Shown piece by piece: positions 11,104 to 22,297 of a stretch of DNA of 64,000 bases (the stretch's first letter is position 1; the number at the start of each line of letters is the position of its first letter). The translations under genes and the position numbers were made by a program. Below the pieces are notes generated by a model. It was not told where the DNA came from. It searched no databases and was given only the letters and a program-made list of their open reading frames with translations. Source of the DNA: Agarophyton chilense (Eukaryota > Rhodophyta > Florideophyceae > Gracilariales > Gracilariaceae); NCBI GenBank assembly GCA_030374765.1, contig JARGXX010000028.1, positions 248,001-312,000 of the forward strand. The letters are read 5' to 3'.

Positions 11104-11530
11104 TCTTGCAATGATGTACGGGGTTTCATTTCGTATAGTAACTCAAAGGGCGAGATGCCAAATTCAAGGTGTCTACGTCGGTAACAATAGAGAGCTGATG
11201 ACGATTCGTCATCCTAAGTTGAACCATTGGCCAAAATCATCTTTCTAAGAGCTCTCTTAAGTGTCCCAATCATTACTTCTGCTCTACCATTAGACATTGG
11301 TGCGTAAGCTAGAACCGTTCTCCGTATGATTCCTTTTTGTTCCATGAAAGATGTGAGTGACCTCGATGTGAAGCAGGTGGCATTGACCAACACTTTAAAA
11401 CGAGAAAGGCCAAAATAAAAGACGATTCCCTTCTTCACGAAATCCAAAACAGTTTTTGACGTTGAGTCCTTTATCGCTGCAGCAATCGGCCAAGCAGTGA
11501 GATGCTCAATACAAACCAAGAGAAATCAAT
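11104..11530 (-). pseudogene. Element B integrase core fragment
   Basis: The minus strand reads MVCIEHLTAWPIAAAIKD, then the LAYAPMSNGRAEVMIGTLKR block that matches the Y-x-P-x-x-N-G-x-x-E segment of retroviral integrase cores, then FGISPFELLYEM close to the junction with element A. This shows that A inserted within the integrase region. Confidence 0.78.
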
Positions 11531-11729
11531 TCCCAGCCTTACCCCTCTGAACTGGTCTTGCCAAGTTAATTGAAAAAATGTCAAATAGAAAAGAGACCGG
11601 TCTGCGAAAATTGCTGGAGTGGAGTCATTTGCTGACAAGCATCACAACTTTTCCCGTATTTGCCGACCTCGCGATACATATTTCGCCACCGAAACCTTTC
11701 GGTGATGATCTTTCTTGTAGCTTTAACAT

Positions 11730-12245
11730 CTCAGTGTCCAATGTCATTGTGAAAAGATCGCAGAATATTCTCTTTCTGAATAGGATCAGGTACGACTCGT
11801 AGTCCATTTGTTCTTCGAAATAGTTTTCCATCCCAGAACAGGAATTGTGTTTCATTCCATTTCACGGTTTTAGTAACAGAGGCGTCGAGTTCATTCAACG
11901 GCAACATACAAAGGTAGCGAGAAATGGTCGCATACAACGGTTCAAGTCCAGAAAACTGGTCGGCGTCTACAGTGAGACACACGTGGTCTCCATCTTCTTC
12001 GTGCCACCTGATCTGTTCTTCATGTTCAATTCTCGTAAGATAGGCTGCCGCAACATTTTCTTTTCCATCCCGATAAACAATCTCGAAGTCATACTTTGCG
12101 GGAAAGTCAAAACATCGAGCTAGACGCCCATGTATGTCATGTTTCTGGAAAGAATATCGAAGGGCCATATCTTCGGTATTAACTCTGATAGGGATGGATC
12201 ACAGCAGATACACCCTGAACTGCTTCAGCACAAATATGACTATAA
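11730..12245 (-). pseudogene. Element B RNase H C-terminus and integrase zinc-binding region
   Basis: The minus strand contains the LKQFRVYLL segment of RNase H, then MALRYSFQKHDIHGRLARC and the FEIVYRDGKENVAAAYLTR block that ends gypsy RNase H domains, followed by the start of integrase (FHNDIGH). The first half of RNase H lies on the other side of the solo LTR. Confidence 0.75.
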
Positions 12246-12996
12246 TGCAACGCCCTAGGCGATATTCCGGTGTCGGATACTCCCGTGGGGGATGCTCTAC
12301 TTATGAGAGGAAATTTATAGGATTTTGGCGCTTTGGTATCATGGTATATTTAGAAGGCAGGGATCCCCGCTATAATGGGTCCCCACATGAGAAGAACATT
12401 TATTAGAAATGTAGTAATATAATGAGTTGCACAAGATTAGTTTATTTAGTTTAATTAATTAGTCTAGTGACAATAGTAGAACAGTACTCGGGCTCTGGCG
12501 ATCTCCCCGTCGCCATCACCAAGGAAATGGGTACCGTGTGTTCGGCTCTAATTGTGACTGCTTTTGCAAGATTAATACTCCCTTCGGAGGGTCTCCCCAT
12601 TGCCACCGATTCAGTTATCCCACAGGTATCTCTTAAGGAGTGATTATTACTACACTTTGTGTGTTTTCCTGTTTCTTTTATTCCTATATTTTACTGTGTG
12701 ATACAGGTTTCTTCTCCGCCCCAGTGTTGGGTTTTTCTTTGTTTCTTGTTATTTTGACTACGCCGTTGGAGTTTCCCCCTTTATTTTTCTCTTTGTTTCC
12801 CCCATTTCAAGGCTTATCGGCATTGCTATCGTACACTTCATACTCGTTTCTATCCCCACCTTTGTGGTATATACTGAAGTCTCCGTGGAGTTACGCCCAC
12901 AGCTGGGAGATATGGAAGGCTCTACGCTGAGTTCCCCTAAGAAGGGAGCAAGGCTTCGAACACCTTGAGTGTCTTTTCCCCTCGCGGGGTATTGCA
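12246..12996 (+). repeat. Solo LTR inside element B
   Basis: A 751-bp noncoding block interrupts the RNase H region of B exactly between AIV and the LKQFRVYLL segment. It begins TGCAACGCC and ends TATTGCA, giving inverted TGCAA...TTGCA ends. The start resembles the A LTR start (TGCAATGCC). Flanks AATA on both sides suggest an imperfect target duplication, but the exact ends are not fully resolved. Orientation is tentative. Confidence 0.65.
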
Positions 12997-14560
12997 ATAC
13001 AATGGCTGTTAAAGCTTCTCGTTCAGAGGCAGAATAGGTCCTTTCCGCTGCAGTCATTGTAAGACTAGCAAATTGAAATGGATGAATCTTATCATCTTCC
13101 TTTTTCTGCGAAAAAACGGCTCCCAACGCAACACTTGAAGCATCTGTTTCCGCAAGGAAAATTTTCTTAAATTCGAAATATGATAATACTGGTGGTTTGG
13201 TTAGCTTCTCTTTCAACTTTCGAAAGGCTTTCAGCATATCATTTGTCCTCTTCAGCATCTTGTTCCCATATGTAGCACTGTGAAGCACTGCTTAACTTTC
13301 GGCCAAGTTTTTGATAAAACGACGATAGTACCCAGCTAGACCAAGAAAAGACCTGAGTTCAGTGGTCGTTGAAGGTGTCGGTGCTTCTTGGATTCATTCG
13401 CTCTTCTATGGATCCACGAAAACACCGTTCTTGTCAATGACGTAACCAAGTAGCGATTCTTCCGGAACAGCAAAGAAACACTTTGATAATTTCATCTTAA
13501 GATCATGTTTTCTATCCTTTCCAAAGTGAGTTTGATTTGCTTCACATGTTTTTCAAGACTTCTCGAGAAAATTATAACGTCGTCAATATAGACCCGGACA
13601 ATGAAAAGACCGCGGGGGGGGAAATCCAGCATACGCTGAAAAGTAGAAGGGGTATTCATAAGGCCAAAAGGCATAACTTCAAACATGAAAGTTCTATATC
13701 TGCTTACAAGTGTAGTCATCTCTTTGCAATCCTCTGACACTTTTACTTGCCAGTACCCAGAAAAAAATATCTAGCGTTGTGAAGAGATAGCATCCTCCTG
13801 AGTCATCACAGATCTCTTTCATACGGAGAAATGGGCAACGATCAGTTTTCATAACGCTGTGAAGTTCCCGGTAGTCCATGCATAATCTAGGACTCCCATC
13901 TTTTTCGGTTGCAATTATGACTGGAAAGGACCATGCCGAAGGTGGTATGATACCAGCATCAAGTTGTTGGTCGATCTCCTTCCGTATGAACTCGTTATAC
14001 TTCGGAGACATTCTTCTAGTCCTAGAATACATAGGTTTGCTGGTCGTGAGCTCAAAAGAATGTAATACGGGAACTTCAGCAGAACGGAGGTCCGTCAGTT
14101 TCCAAGCGATTACGTTAGCCTTCCCCAGATACGAAACAATTTCTTCCTTTCGTTCCGTGGGTAAATGAGACAGTTTGGAAAACAGAAGATTCTCCTGAGG
14201 ATTAGATCTGGGGGCGTCCAGATATGGTTTCATTCTGGCTTTTGCATTCTCTGTAAGAGATATAACTAGTTCTTCATCCTCAGAACCAGATTCCTCGACA
14301 GCAGCATCAGAATCAGAAGTAGAGTCATCTCTGTCTGTTTCAGAGTCTTCTTCCTCTACTACCTTAACACGGGCATAATCATAACCAAATATAAATCTTT
14401 GTCCGGCGATCTTCATCTTCACTTGCTGGCCCCCGAGGTCAAGGCAGGCCTGCAACATCTCCAAAGTTGGACACCCGATTATGACATCAAAATGTGGTCC
14501 TTCAATGAAAAGAAAATCTAGTAGAACTGTCACATCACCAAATAAAACCGGCACGTCATG
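12997..14560 (-). pseudogene. Element B protease, reverse transcriptase and RNase H region
   Basis: The minus strand shows the protease C-terminal block FDVIIGCPTLEML near 14480, an acidic linker, then RT motifs: SPRLCMDYRELHSV near 13880, FEVMPFGLMNTPSTFQRML near 13660 and the catalytic YIDDVIIFSRS near 13585. RNase H starts with FLAETDASSVALGAVFSQK near 13150. These are typical Ty3/gypsy pol motifs. The region is broken. Confidence 0.82.
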
Positions 14561-14754
14561 GAGAGCTCCCTAACAAAGGGCACTATCCCCGTTTGCTACG
14601 GTTATTCTTTTTGAGGGTTTGGTTGGATCCAAGGATTGTTTGTTGCATAAATTTTTTGACATTAAAATAGGAACTGTACCAGACTCCCGTATTGCTTCAG
14701 TTTCTGTCCCAAAGATACCAAAAGGAACAGGTTTCAGACGTTTCGAGTGTTTTC

Positions 14755-15950
14755 CTACAGGGCCGACAAAAAGTCGGCGAACAGATTTTTGGTGGCTGAT
14801 GGGCTTCCTGTTTTATTCTTAGCATCATCGGCATCTCCATGAATCAACTGACCAAACGTGATCCCGAAAGCGGCATTTGCCAATTCCGTTATCACATTAC
14901 ATTTGCTTGCATGATCTTGTATATTTTCTTTCTTTGACTTTCTTGGTTTCGGATTTCTTGGATTCTTTTCATCATTATTCTGAGGATGAAGTCTCTCGTG
15001 ACGAGGCGGGTTCAACAAGAATGGAATAGGGGCTCCGCTATCCGAGCGGGATTGCTTTGGAAAAGCTTGGCCGTCCATAGTTCTCTTTGTTGCAGCTACA
15101 ACATCGGCCGTCCCTAGATTCTCCATTACAATTGAAACAGGCTCGGTTCCGCTTCTCGACTGGTTCGAATGCCCTCTCTTTTCCTTTGAGCCATTGGGTA
15201 ATCTCCGAGCTTCTTCGGGCCCGACCTTACGCTAAAACTTCATCTCAGTATGTCCAATCTGGTCACATCCGTCGCATCTTGCATTACGATGGGGGTTTGA
15301 ACCACATTTGGAGGAAAACATTCCAGGTTTTCTGCAGTATGAACAAGATTTATCTAGATCCCGGCGGTCGGTTTGGAACCCCTTAACCATAAGAGACTAC
15401 TGTGTTAACACTGTGGGCCAGAACTTACAGTAAACTTCGGCGATACTAAGCCTTTTGCGTAACTGAATGGCCCAGATAGATGAAAAGAGATATAAGTGTT
15501 TCGATAAAAACTTCTTCTTTTTGATCTTCTCAAACCAACGCAACCAAAGACTTACAGTATGCCAAGAGTCACTAGGGGTCAGATGCTCTGGCTTCCGATC
15601 AGACTCTCCGGATGAGCAACTATTTCTTCAGCATTCCCACTTGTGCGTTAACCAGAAGCAGCCGTGTACAATCCCTACAAGGCTTCTCGAGGAGAGGTAG
15701 TAACAAAAGGATATGTTTTCACTCTTTACCCGAAGCTTGCTTTTGTCGAAAAGGTGACTTGGTACCACTTGCGGCAGCTTCCCGTTCAGTACTAGATCCC
15801 AGATCGCCATCAAATCTTTACAACCATCACAGGCTTTCCACTATTTGGGGGCTTTCTAGACAGACCCAGTACCGTTGGTACATACAGACCGTCTCCCTTA
15901 CACGCCGAGGGCGCTTGAACCGGTACAATGTGCTGACAGAAGGTGCTCTG
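14755..15950 (-). pseudogene. Element B gag region
   Basis: The minus strand carries two cysteine clusters: CSYCRKPGMFSSKC near 15345-15305 and CDGCDQIGHTEMKF near 15280-15240. A basic KPRKSKKENIQDHASKCN segment follows. Upstream (higher coordinates) lies a degraded helical gag-like segment. Assignment of 15400-15950 is weak, because the plus-strand element G begins close by. Confidence 0.5.
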
Positions 15951-16079
15951 CCCAGCGACTAACGCCTCACTGGACCCTTGTACTGCGGCAAATGCCTCAC
16001 AGATTTTTATAATGTATGGGGTTTCTCTCCCAGCAGCATTCGCCTCGCTGGACCCCATGCGGCAAACGCCACACCATAT

Positions 16080-17148
16080 AATAAATTTGAAGGGCTAGAA
16101 GACCGCGGCCCAACCAACCTTAAAGATATAACAAAACCGTCTTCGAATCCAAGCACCGCGTTATTCGAGATATTTCTCCGAGGCTTCAGGCGGACGCTTC
16201 CTCCGCAAGGTTGGGCTGCGCTTAATGTGCATAACTTACTGATAATTTCCAACGATCTCTATGGAAACAAGTTCATGTCCGCACAGGAGCTTTCAAAAGA
16301 ATACACGCGCCCGGTTGGAGAAGGGATTCCATCTGTTCCTCCCAAAAAGATCTGTTCGACGCTCACCAGAAAATGATGGCAAAAAAAGCTCACACTAATC
16401 CTGAGGTCGAAGGCAGGAAAAGAGTTCCCGATTTGTGGTGGGGACAGCTTCCAAGTCTTCATAAACAACCAAGTAAATAGATCAAGCCAAGAATTGTGTT
16501 AGACTTTGACATTTCCAGCATATCAGTTACAGTCCCGGAAAGAATAGATAAAGAATAAAGGCCGCCATTAAAGACTTAAGACCAGCAACAAAGAATGACC
16601 AGCTGGCAACTACTGTGAAATATGCTATAGACGATCTTGACCTTATTCTATCTGAAGTGCTTGAAGACATCAAGGACAAAACAGTAAACGAAGAAACTTT
16701 CGATGTAAAATCGAGAAAACAGGAACAAACACCACTACAGCGCACTAATGCCCAAAGTGAAGCAGATATCGGTGGTGGAGGAGAGCACAACTGTAACGAG
16801 CAGGGAACAGAAAACCAGAACACTTCAGCCGTGGAATCTGAAACGGCAAAATAACCGAACATGGCAAACGTCAGTGACCTCATAGAAGTATAATGGCCCT
16901 TAGATGAAAGATTCTATGACGGTCCAGGCGCCAAACACATTCCTCGATCCGACAGCTACAGTGTGAATTACTTCGACATTGAAACGGAAACACAAAAGCT
17001 TCAAGAAAAAACAGTGAAACACTTGGAAACCAACACGACAGGGTAGATACTCAGGAAGTGATGTTCTCGCAAGGACAAGAGATGAAAAATGTAGAAGAAA
17101 AAAAAGCCAAACTTACTACAAAGGATTTGGGTCCAACAAATTCATGCC
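16080..17148 (+). pseudogene. Element G integrase C-terminus and linker with a Tudor-like motif
   Basis: The plus strand reads GNKFMSAQELSKEYTRPV near 16265-16318, then LTLILRSKAGKEFP near 16390, KAAIKDLRPATKNDQLATT near 16557-16615 and an amphipathic IDDLDLILSEVLEDIKDK near 16627-16680. A Gln/Glu/Asn-rich stretch and WPLDERFYDG (16894-16923) with SYSVNYFD shortly after complete it. The WPLD-x-x-[FY]Y-x-G ... Y-x-V-x-Y-x-D pattern resembles Tudor/agenet folds. In this lineage such a segment sits between integrase and RT. The region is decayed. Confidence 0.5.
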
Positions 17149-17153
17149 GCACG

Positions 17154-17369
17154 TATTACCGGATCACAACTTGGATACCCAGTTTTCTTTGTATAGGAGC
17201 CCGGAGTTTGGCTTATGTAGGAGATTCTATCTTCGTGATAGCCAAAGGCTCTGTGATCACAATTCAACTAGCACGAAATAAATATTATAAACAAAGATAT
17301 TTCCTGAAAAGATAGAACGCACGTATTGTGTAATCCACACTTATATAAAACGAACGATATCTGTCAACA
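17154..17369 (-). repeat. Element C 3' LTR
   Basis: This 216-bp LTR matches 21747-21962. On the minus strand it starts TGTTGAC, preceded by the purine-rich GAGAGGATG. A TATATAAG box (CTTATATA on +) lies near 17340. Confidence 0.9.
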
Positions 17370-17679
17370 CATCCTCTCGTTTTATACGGTTTAATCCTTC
17401 CTTAGTACCATATTCTTGCAATGGCGGAGGTGAGGAGAAATTAGCAGGCCCATAGTCATAATATCAGCAACCACCAGGGAACTGGGCAGGTACTTCAACT
17501 CAACATTCTTTTTTTGCTCATGATTGCGTACGAGATGATCTCGAACATCAATATGGTTCGTCCTTTCACTACATATTTGATCACGACAGAGAACTAGTGC
17601 TCCTTGATTGTCTCATTAAATGACCGTACCTGATTCCATCTCCAAACCGAGTCCCGTCAACAATTCAGGCACCACAAGG

Positions 17680-19060
17680 ACTCCTTCACAGCGTAAGACA
17701 TTGCAACATACTCAGATTCCACTGTGGACTGAGCAAAAATAGATTACTTTTTCGAGCACCAAGAGATTCTAGCCTCTGACAATACAAATACAAAATAACT
17801 GCCGTAGTAGACTTTCGCTCATCTTCATGAGCTGCAAAATCAGCATCAATGTAGCCCACAAGGGCGGCATCTTTTTGCGATATACCATTTCCATGAACTT
17901 GGTTCCCTTCAAGTATCACAATAATCGTTTAGCAGCCTTCCAGTGCCACCTACCGTACTAATCAAGAGAGCTGAAAGGTATCCATAGGCAATAGAAATGT
18001 CTAGACGACATATATTTGGTAGATGTAGCAAGATTCCAATTAGCTCGCGGTTGGGAACATTAATCAGATGATCATAATCCTCTTCTGGTTCCAGTTGTAT
18101 GTTTGGAATCGTGCGGGTTCAAATAGGTGAACAGTGTTCTATTCCAAAACGTATCAGAACATCATCGATCAAAGATACAATATGGATCTTGAGCACAGCT
18201 TTAGATGTACTATTCACAATAGTCAGACCCAAAAACTTGTTCTCATTTTTCTCGATTCGTAGATCAACATGCTGACTGAGCTCATGCACAAAAAAGTTCA
18301 AGGCCTCGTTAGATGGGCTAGCAATCAGAACGTCATCGACGTAGACCACAACTTTTATTCTCTTCACGTTACTGACTTTCTCACTCTGCACAGTATACAA
18401 AGAAGGATCTGCGGAAGAGACAATCGCACCTAGACGGACGAGTATAAGATACAAGTTCTTTCGAAAAGCTCGTGACGCTTGTTTTAAACAATAATTCACT
18501 CTCTTCAATCGATACACAAGATGCTCGCTGGCTTGCACTTCAAACCTACGAGGCTGTTCTATGTACATTTCTTCATCCAGGGTCCCATCCAAGAATGCAC
18601 CCTTGACACCCAGTCTCATTAACGTCATTCCCTCGTCAACAATTAGAGCAAGCACTGTGCGGAGTGTAGTGTACCTCGCCATAGGAGCAAAAACTTCCGG
18701 ATAGCCTATTCCGTACTGCTGCATGAAATCCTTTGCCACAATTCGGGCTCTGTATCTTGTCACATGACCAGAACTGTTTCTCTTACGGTCCTAAACCCAA
18801 AGGTATAAGAAGAGAACCCGCGGGCAGCTCGGCAAGCTGAATAACTTTTATTTGGTGCAGATTTTTCATCTCAGACTGCATTGCTCGAAACCAATGCTTA
18901 CGCTCATTCGTAGACGTGAATTCTTCATAGCTGTTAGGTAGGTCAGTACAACTGGTTTCCATCACACATCGAAGTTGTAGTGCTAACATGGAATCAGGGT
19001 GAATCTTTCTGGAGTTGTACGCAATCTGCTGGATCTTCGTGGCTCCGGCGGATAACAAGT
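17680..19060 (-). pseudogene. Element C reverse transcriptase and RNase H region
   Basis: The minus strand shows the RT entry YRARIVAKDFMQQYGIGYPE near 18755-18695, LGVKGAFLDGTLDEEMYIEQP near 18620-18555 and the catalytic VVYVDDVLIASPS near 18355-18315. RNase H near 17919-17700 retains IDADFAAHEDERKSTTAVI. These are canonical Ty1/copia motifs. The region carries several breaks. Confidence 0.85.
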
Positions 19061-19218
19061 CATCATTTCAGGGTCAACGTTCCCCAATTCATGCAAAACT
19101 CCAATTCGTCTTCAACCTGATTGGCGTCAGCTCCCTCGGAATCTATATCTCTATGATCATCAAGATCAGTGAAGAGGTCTGAAATGCTTGCGCTCTCTTC
19201 TGAAGCAGTGTTTGTCGG

Positions 19219-20250
19219 TCATCCAAGGATAGATTCATCAAATTGCACATTACGAGAAACTGAGAAAGTACTACTGTAGGAATAATAGATTCTGTACGAG
19301 TTGCCTCTTTCAAATCCGACAAGTATACATTTCCTTGCCCTAAGACCGAACTTTCCATCTTGCTTTTCCTTCGGGATTTGCACATACGCTAATGAACCAA
19401 ACACCCTAATGTATGATAGATTAGGACGAGCTTTGCACACTGTCTCATGTAGATTACACTTCCTATCGGAGGCAGTCGTGTACATGACATTCCTAAGATA
19501 ATTTGCAGAGGTAACAGCTTCTACCCAAAGCTTGTTATTTCCAGGGAACGACGAGAGAGACAGTACAATAGTCCTTGCCGCATCATTAAGAGTCCGGTTT
19601 AGCATTTCCGCTTTTTTATTCGACTCAGGACTATACGGTGCCGCCGATTCACTTTTGGTGCCTCGATCTGAGAGCCACTTTCGCGTGTTCTTGCAAATAT
19701 ATTCCTTTGCATTGTTAAACCTAATGCCCTTTACGGGCTTCTCAATGAGAGTTTTTCGTTCGGTCATCATCTGTCGAACAGCACCAGAGACCTCGGATCG
19801 TCTGCGAAAGAACCTGACTAAAAAAAGGCGCTCTTGTCATCGTACAACGTCCCATAGTAGCGAGCGCCAACCACTGATAAAGTACGCATTGGTCCAACAA
19901 AATTAGCATGGACCACGTCTCTATGCTCCCCAAACCCATGACTGCTCGGATTTTTGGGCCTATTATCTCGAGCGGACTTCGATATCTTGCAGCTGTCGCA
20001 CAGATCCCACTCGACAACTTTCTGAGGAGACAATCCATCCGCAAGTAGCACGGTTTTGTGGATATGCTCCTCACACGCATGCTTAAGATGAGTGTGTCTC
20101 AGTAGAGACTTCTGCATCTTTCTATTCGACACTATCTCAGTGAACTTCAATGTTTGTATTAAGTTCAATTTATTCCTGTATTGTTTACATGACTTTTGTT
20201 TGATTTTGTATTTGTATTTGTTTTCGAGAGTATACACTTCGTAGTTTATT
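19219..20250 (-). pseudogene. Element C integrase region
   Basis: The minus strand contains HTHLKHACEEHIHKTVL with a following CDSCKISK (zinc-binding His/Cys set), the core with FNNAKEYICKNTRKWL, AAPYSPESNKKAEMLNRTL near 19640, and the copia-specific LSYIRVFGSLAYVQIPKEKQ near 19420-19360. It is part of a fossil copia element. Confidence 0.85.
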
Positions 20251-20367
20251 GCTCTCGTATTCGTCTGTTAAATATAAAGGAAGGACTGCTGATCTTACTT
20301 TTTGTATCAGCAGTCCTCAACTCCTATCGTCTTGTTTTCACCTATCTAGCCTCTTCTACGCTCATTT

Positions 20368-21705
20368 TCACTCGAACTGTGACACTAAGGCTTTTCTAGC
20401 AACACCAGAATCATTAAGGTTCAGTAGTTCGGTATACAGTCCATTGAGTTTTGATTCAAGGCCCAAGAGGCAAATCCCGTTCGTCTTTGAATCAATAACA
20501 GTCCACGTATTATTCACACGTCGTTCATCACTGCTGAAAGTTATGTTTAAACCTTTCTCCCACATAGATGCTACAGAAAGAAGGTTGAACTTCAAGTCAG
20601 AAACATACTGTACATCGGTGAGAATGACCAAGCTCTTCCTCTGGTAGTCCATGTTATTGGCATGTATGACACCCTTTGCATGAACTCGAATGTGGTTACC
20701 GTCTCCGACTTCAACAGTATCGAGGCACAAGGTTTCGACACTTAGAAATAGACACCGATCATTACAAATTTGCGCTGTTGCGCCGGAGTCAATAAACCAC
20801 GTCAACGTACAAGCAGGGCCATTTTGATCTACAAAGAGTTCCCTTGCAAAGTTCGAGATACTATCAGTCTTAAATGGTTGATCACTGTCTTCTAACTTTT
20901 GCGGACGATAAATCTTGCTCTCAGGATTATCGTAGCAATTTAACTTCTTATGTCCACGCTTTCCGCAGTCGTGACACTTGATATTGGACTTCTTCTTAGA
21001 TCTCTGAAGAGTGTTCAGAGCCCTTGTACTGCTTTCTTGGCCCTCAGAATTACTCAAGAGAGTGGCATCTTTAGGGACAAGCAACTCGAGGGATTGAAAA
21101 AGAGTCTTCTTCATTCTACGTATCACTTCAGCAGTGACATTGAACTCTTCGCGGAGGGCACACAGCAGTGCACGGAGCTGTTTTTCTTCCGAAGTCATGC
21201 CTCCAATGACATCAAGTTGAGATTCTGTCTCGGCTAGACGAGCTCTGAACTCCAGCACGATCTCAGCTGATTTCTTTTTCATGGACTGATAACGATCAAA
21301 AAGCCCATCTTTACCGGTTTGAGATACGGCCTGATGCTTGAGTGTCTTACAATGCTCAGTGGAAACCCTCATGTCCATTACCGGCGCGACACAGGATTCA
21401 TGGACCAAGAGCAGTATCGTCGAAAAAGCGACCTCTCTGCGACAAAGAAATTTCTGCATCTCTTCATTGTCCTCGTCAAGGTGCTGTTCGGAGCTATCAA
21501 CTGTCATATACAATGTTTTGCTACGAAGAAGTAGCTCTACCTTGCGAGACCAAGGAAAGTAGTTGGTAGAGTTCAGTAGTGGCAAAGGAATCTTATTAAC
21601 ATTAACTACTGATGTGCGATTATTGACCTCGTGACCGATCTTCAATGTGAAAGAAAAAAAGTTGTACGAAAACCAAAAGACGAGCAGAGGAACGATTGAC
21701 GGCAA
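20368..21705 (-). pseudogene. Element C gag and protease region
   Basis: A long minus-strand frame of about 445 residues covers gag, with YFPWSRKVELLLRSKTLY near its start, a CCHC zinc knuckle (CHDCGKRGHKKLNC) near 20975-20935, and the aspartic protease signature TWFIDSGATAQICN near 20805-20765. The VSDLKFNLLSVASMWEKGL block after it is the usual C-terminal end of copia proteases. Elements E and F have the same layout. Confidence 0.87.
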
Positions 21706-21732
21706 AAAGGCAGGGAGAACGTAGGCAGGGTT

Positions 21733-21746
21733 TTGGGCCCATAACC
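21733..21746 (-). promoter_or_regulatory. Element C primer-binding site (half tRNA-iMet)
   Basis: Directly inside the 5' LTR the minus strand reads GGTTATGGGCCC. This is complementary to the anticodon arm of eukaryotic initiator tRNA-Met (GGGCCCAUAACC), not to a tRNA 3' end. Drosophila copia and yeast Ty5 prime this way. Confidence 0.8.
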
Positions 21747-21962
21747 TAATACCAAATCACACCTTGGATACCCAGTTTACTGTGTGTTGGAGCTCAGAGT
21801 TTGACTTACGTAAAATATCCAAACTTCATGATAACCAAACACTCTTTAATCACATTTCAACTAGCACGAAATATCTGTTGTAAACAAAGATATTTATTTA
21901 AGTGATAGAGCGCACGTAATGTATAATCCGACCTTATATACGACCAACGTTATCTTTCAACA
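21747..21962 (-). repeat. Element C 5' LTR
   Basis: This 216-bp LTR matches 17154-17369. On the minus strand it starts TGTTGA and ends GGTATTA against the primer site. The terminal TA in place of CA is unusual but is shared by both copies. Confidence 0.88.
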
Positions 21963-22002
21963 GCACGAAGCGCAAGGAATGCCTCTGTTTTACACACAAA
22001 AG

Positions 22003-22232
22003 TCTCAGTGAGTTTTGTGTTTGTAGTATTCAAGAGTTTGATATTCATACTATGAATATATATTGTTTTGTATTTGAATATTTTACTAGAGCATTATAAC
22101 AAATACTCTCGTCATTGCACTACCTTCTCTCTCTCATGTTTTTGATTATCATAAAAGCGAAGTAGCCAAACACTGTAACATATGTTTGCTATCTCAACAA
22201 GCAACTTGTTAAGAACACAACCTTTGCTAAGA
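22003..22232 (+). repeat. Element D 5' LTR
   Basis: This 230-bp LTR runs from TCTCAGTGAG to TTTGCTAAGA and is flanked on the left by AAAAG. It is AT-rich and matches the 3' copy across its whole length. Confidence 0.9.
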
Positions 22233-22246
22233 GGTTATGGGCCCAG
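22233..22246 (+). promoter_or_regulatory. Element D primer-binding site (half tRNA-iMet)
   Basis: GGTTATGGGCCCAG directly abuts the LTR. It is a full 14-nt complement of CUGGGCCCAUAACC, the anticodon arm of initiator tRNA-Met. Confidence 0.85.
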
Positions 22247-22297
22247 CGTCTTAACCAGCGCTTTTATAACTCTAAACCTCAGCGACTTCTCTTTGTC

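Larger units (their letters stand above)
11104..16000 (-). mobile_element. Element B: Ty3/gypsy LTR retrotransposon (minus strand), interrupted
   Basis: Read on the minus strand from right to left: gag with zinc knuckle (about 15950-14755), protease (about 14560-14380), RT (about 14100-13490), RNase H (about 13290-12997 and then 12245-12150), the integrase zinc-binding part (about 12100-11750) and the integrase core (about 11530-11104). The left end runs into the 3' LTR of element A, so B was split by A and continues beyond the window. A solo LTR (12246-12996) splits the RNase H region. No LTRs of B itself were found. The right boundary with element G near 16.0 kb is uncertain. It is broken, with roughly ten breaks, and is older than A. 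Confidence 0.8.
17154..21962 (-). mobile_element. Element C: copia LTR retrotransposon (minus strand), inserted in G
   Basis: Both ends are 216-bp LTRs (17154-17369 and 21747-21962). GCACG flanks the element on both sides (17149-17153 and 21963-21967), a perfect target duplication. Minus-strand order is LTR, half-tRNA primer site, gag, protease, INT, RT, RNase H, LTR, the Ty1/copia order. The two LTRs differ at about a fifth of positions by eye, so it is an old insertion. It is broken, with roughly eight breaks. Confidence 0.92.

Noticed and set aside
16527-16883. Minus-strand frame of 118 residues rich in Ser, Phe and Cys
   Set aside because: The plus strand here carries the recognisable integrase-RT linker of element G, so this is a shadow.
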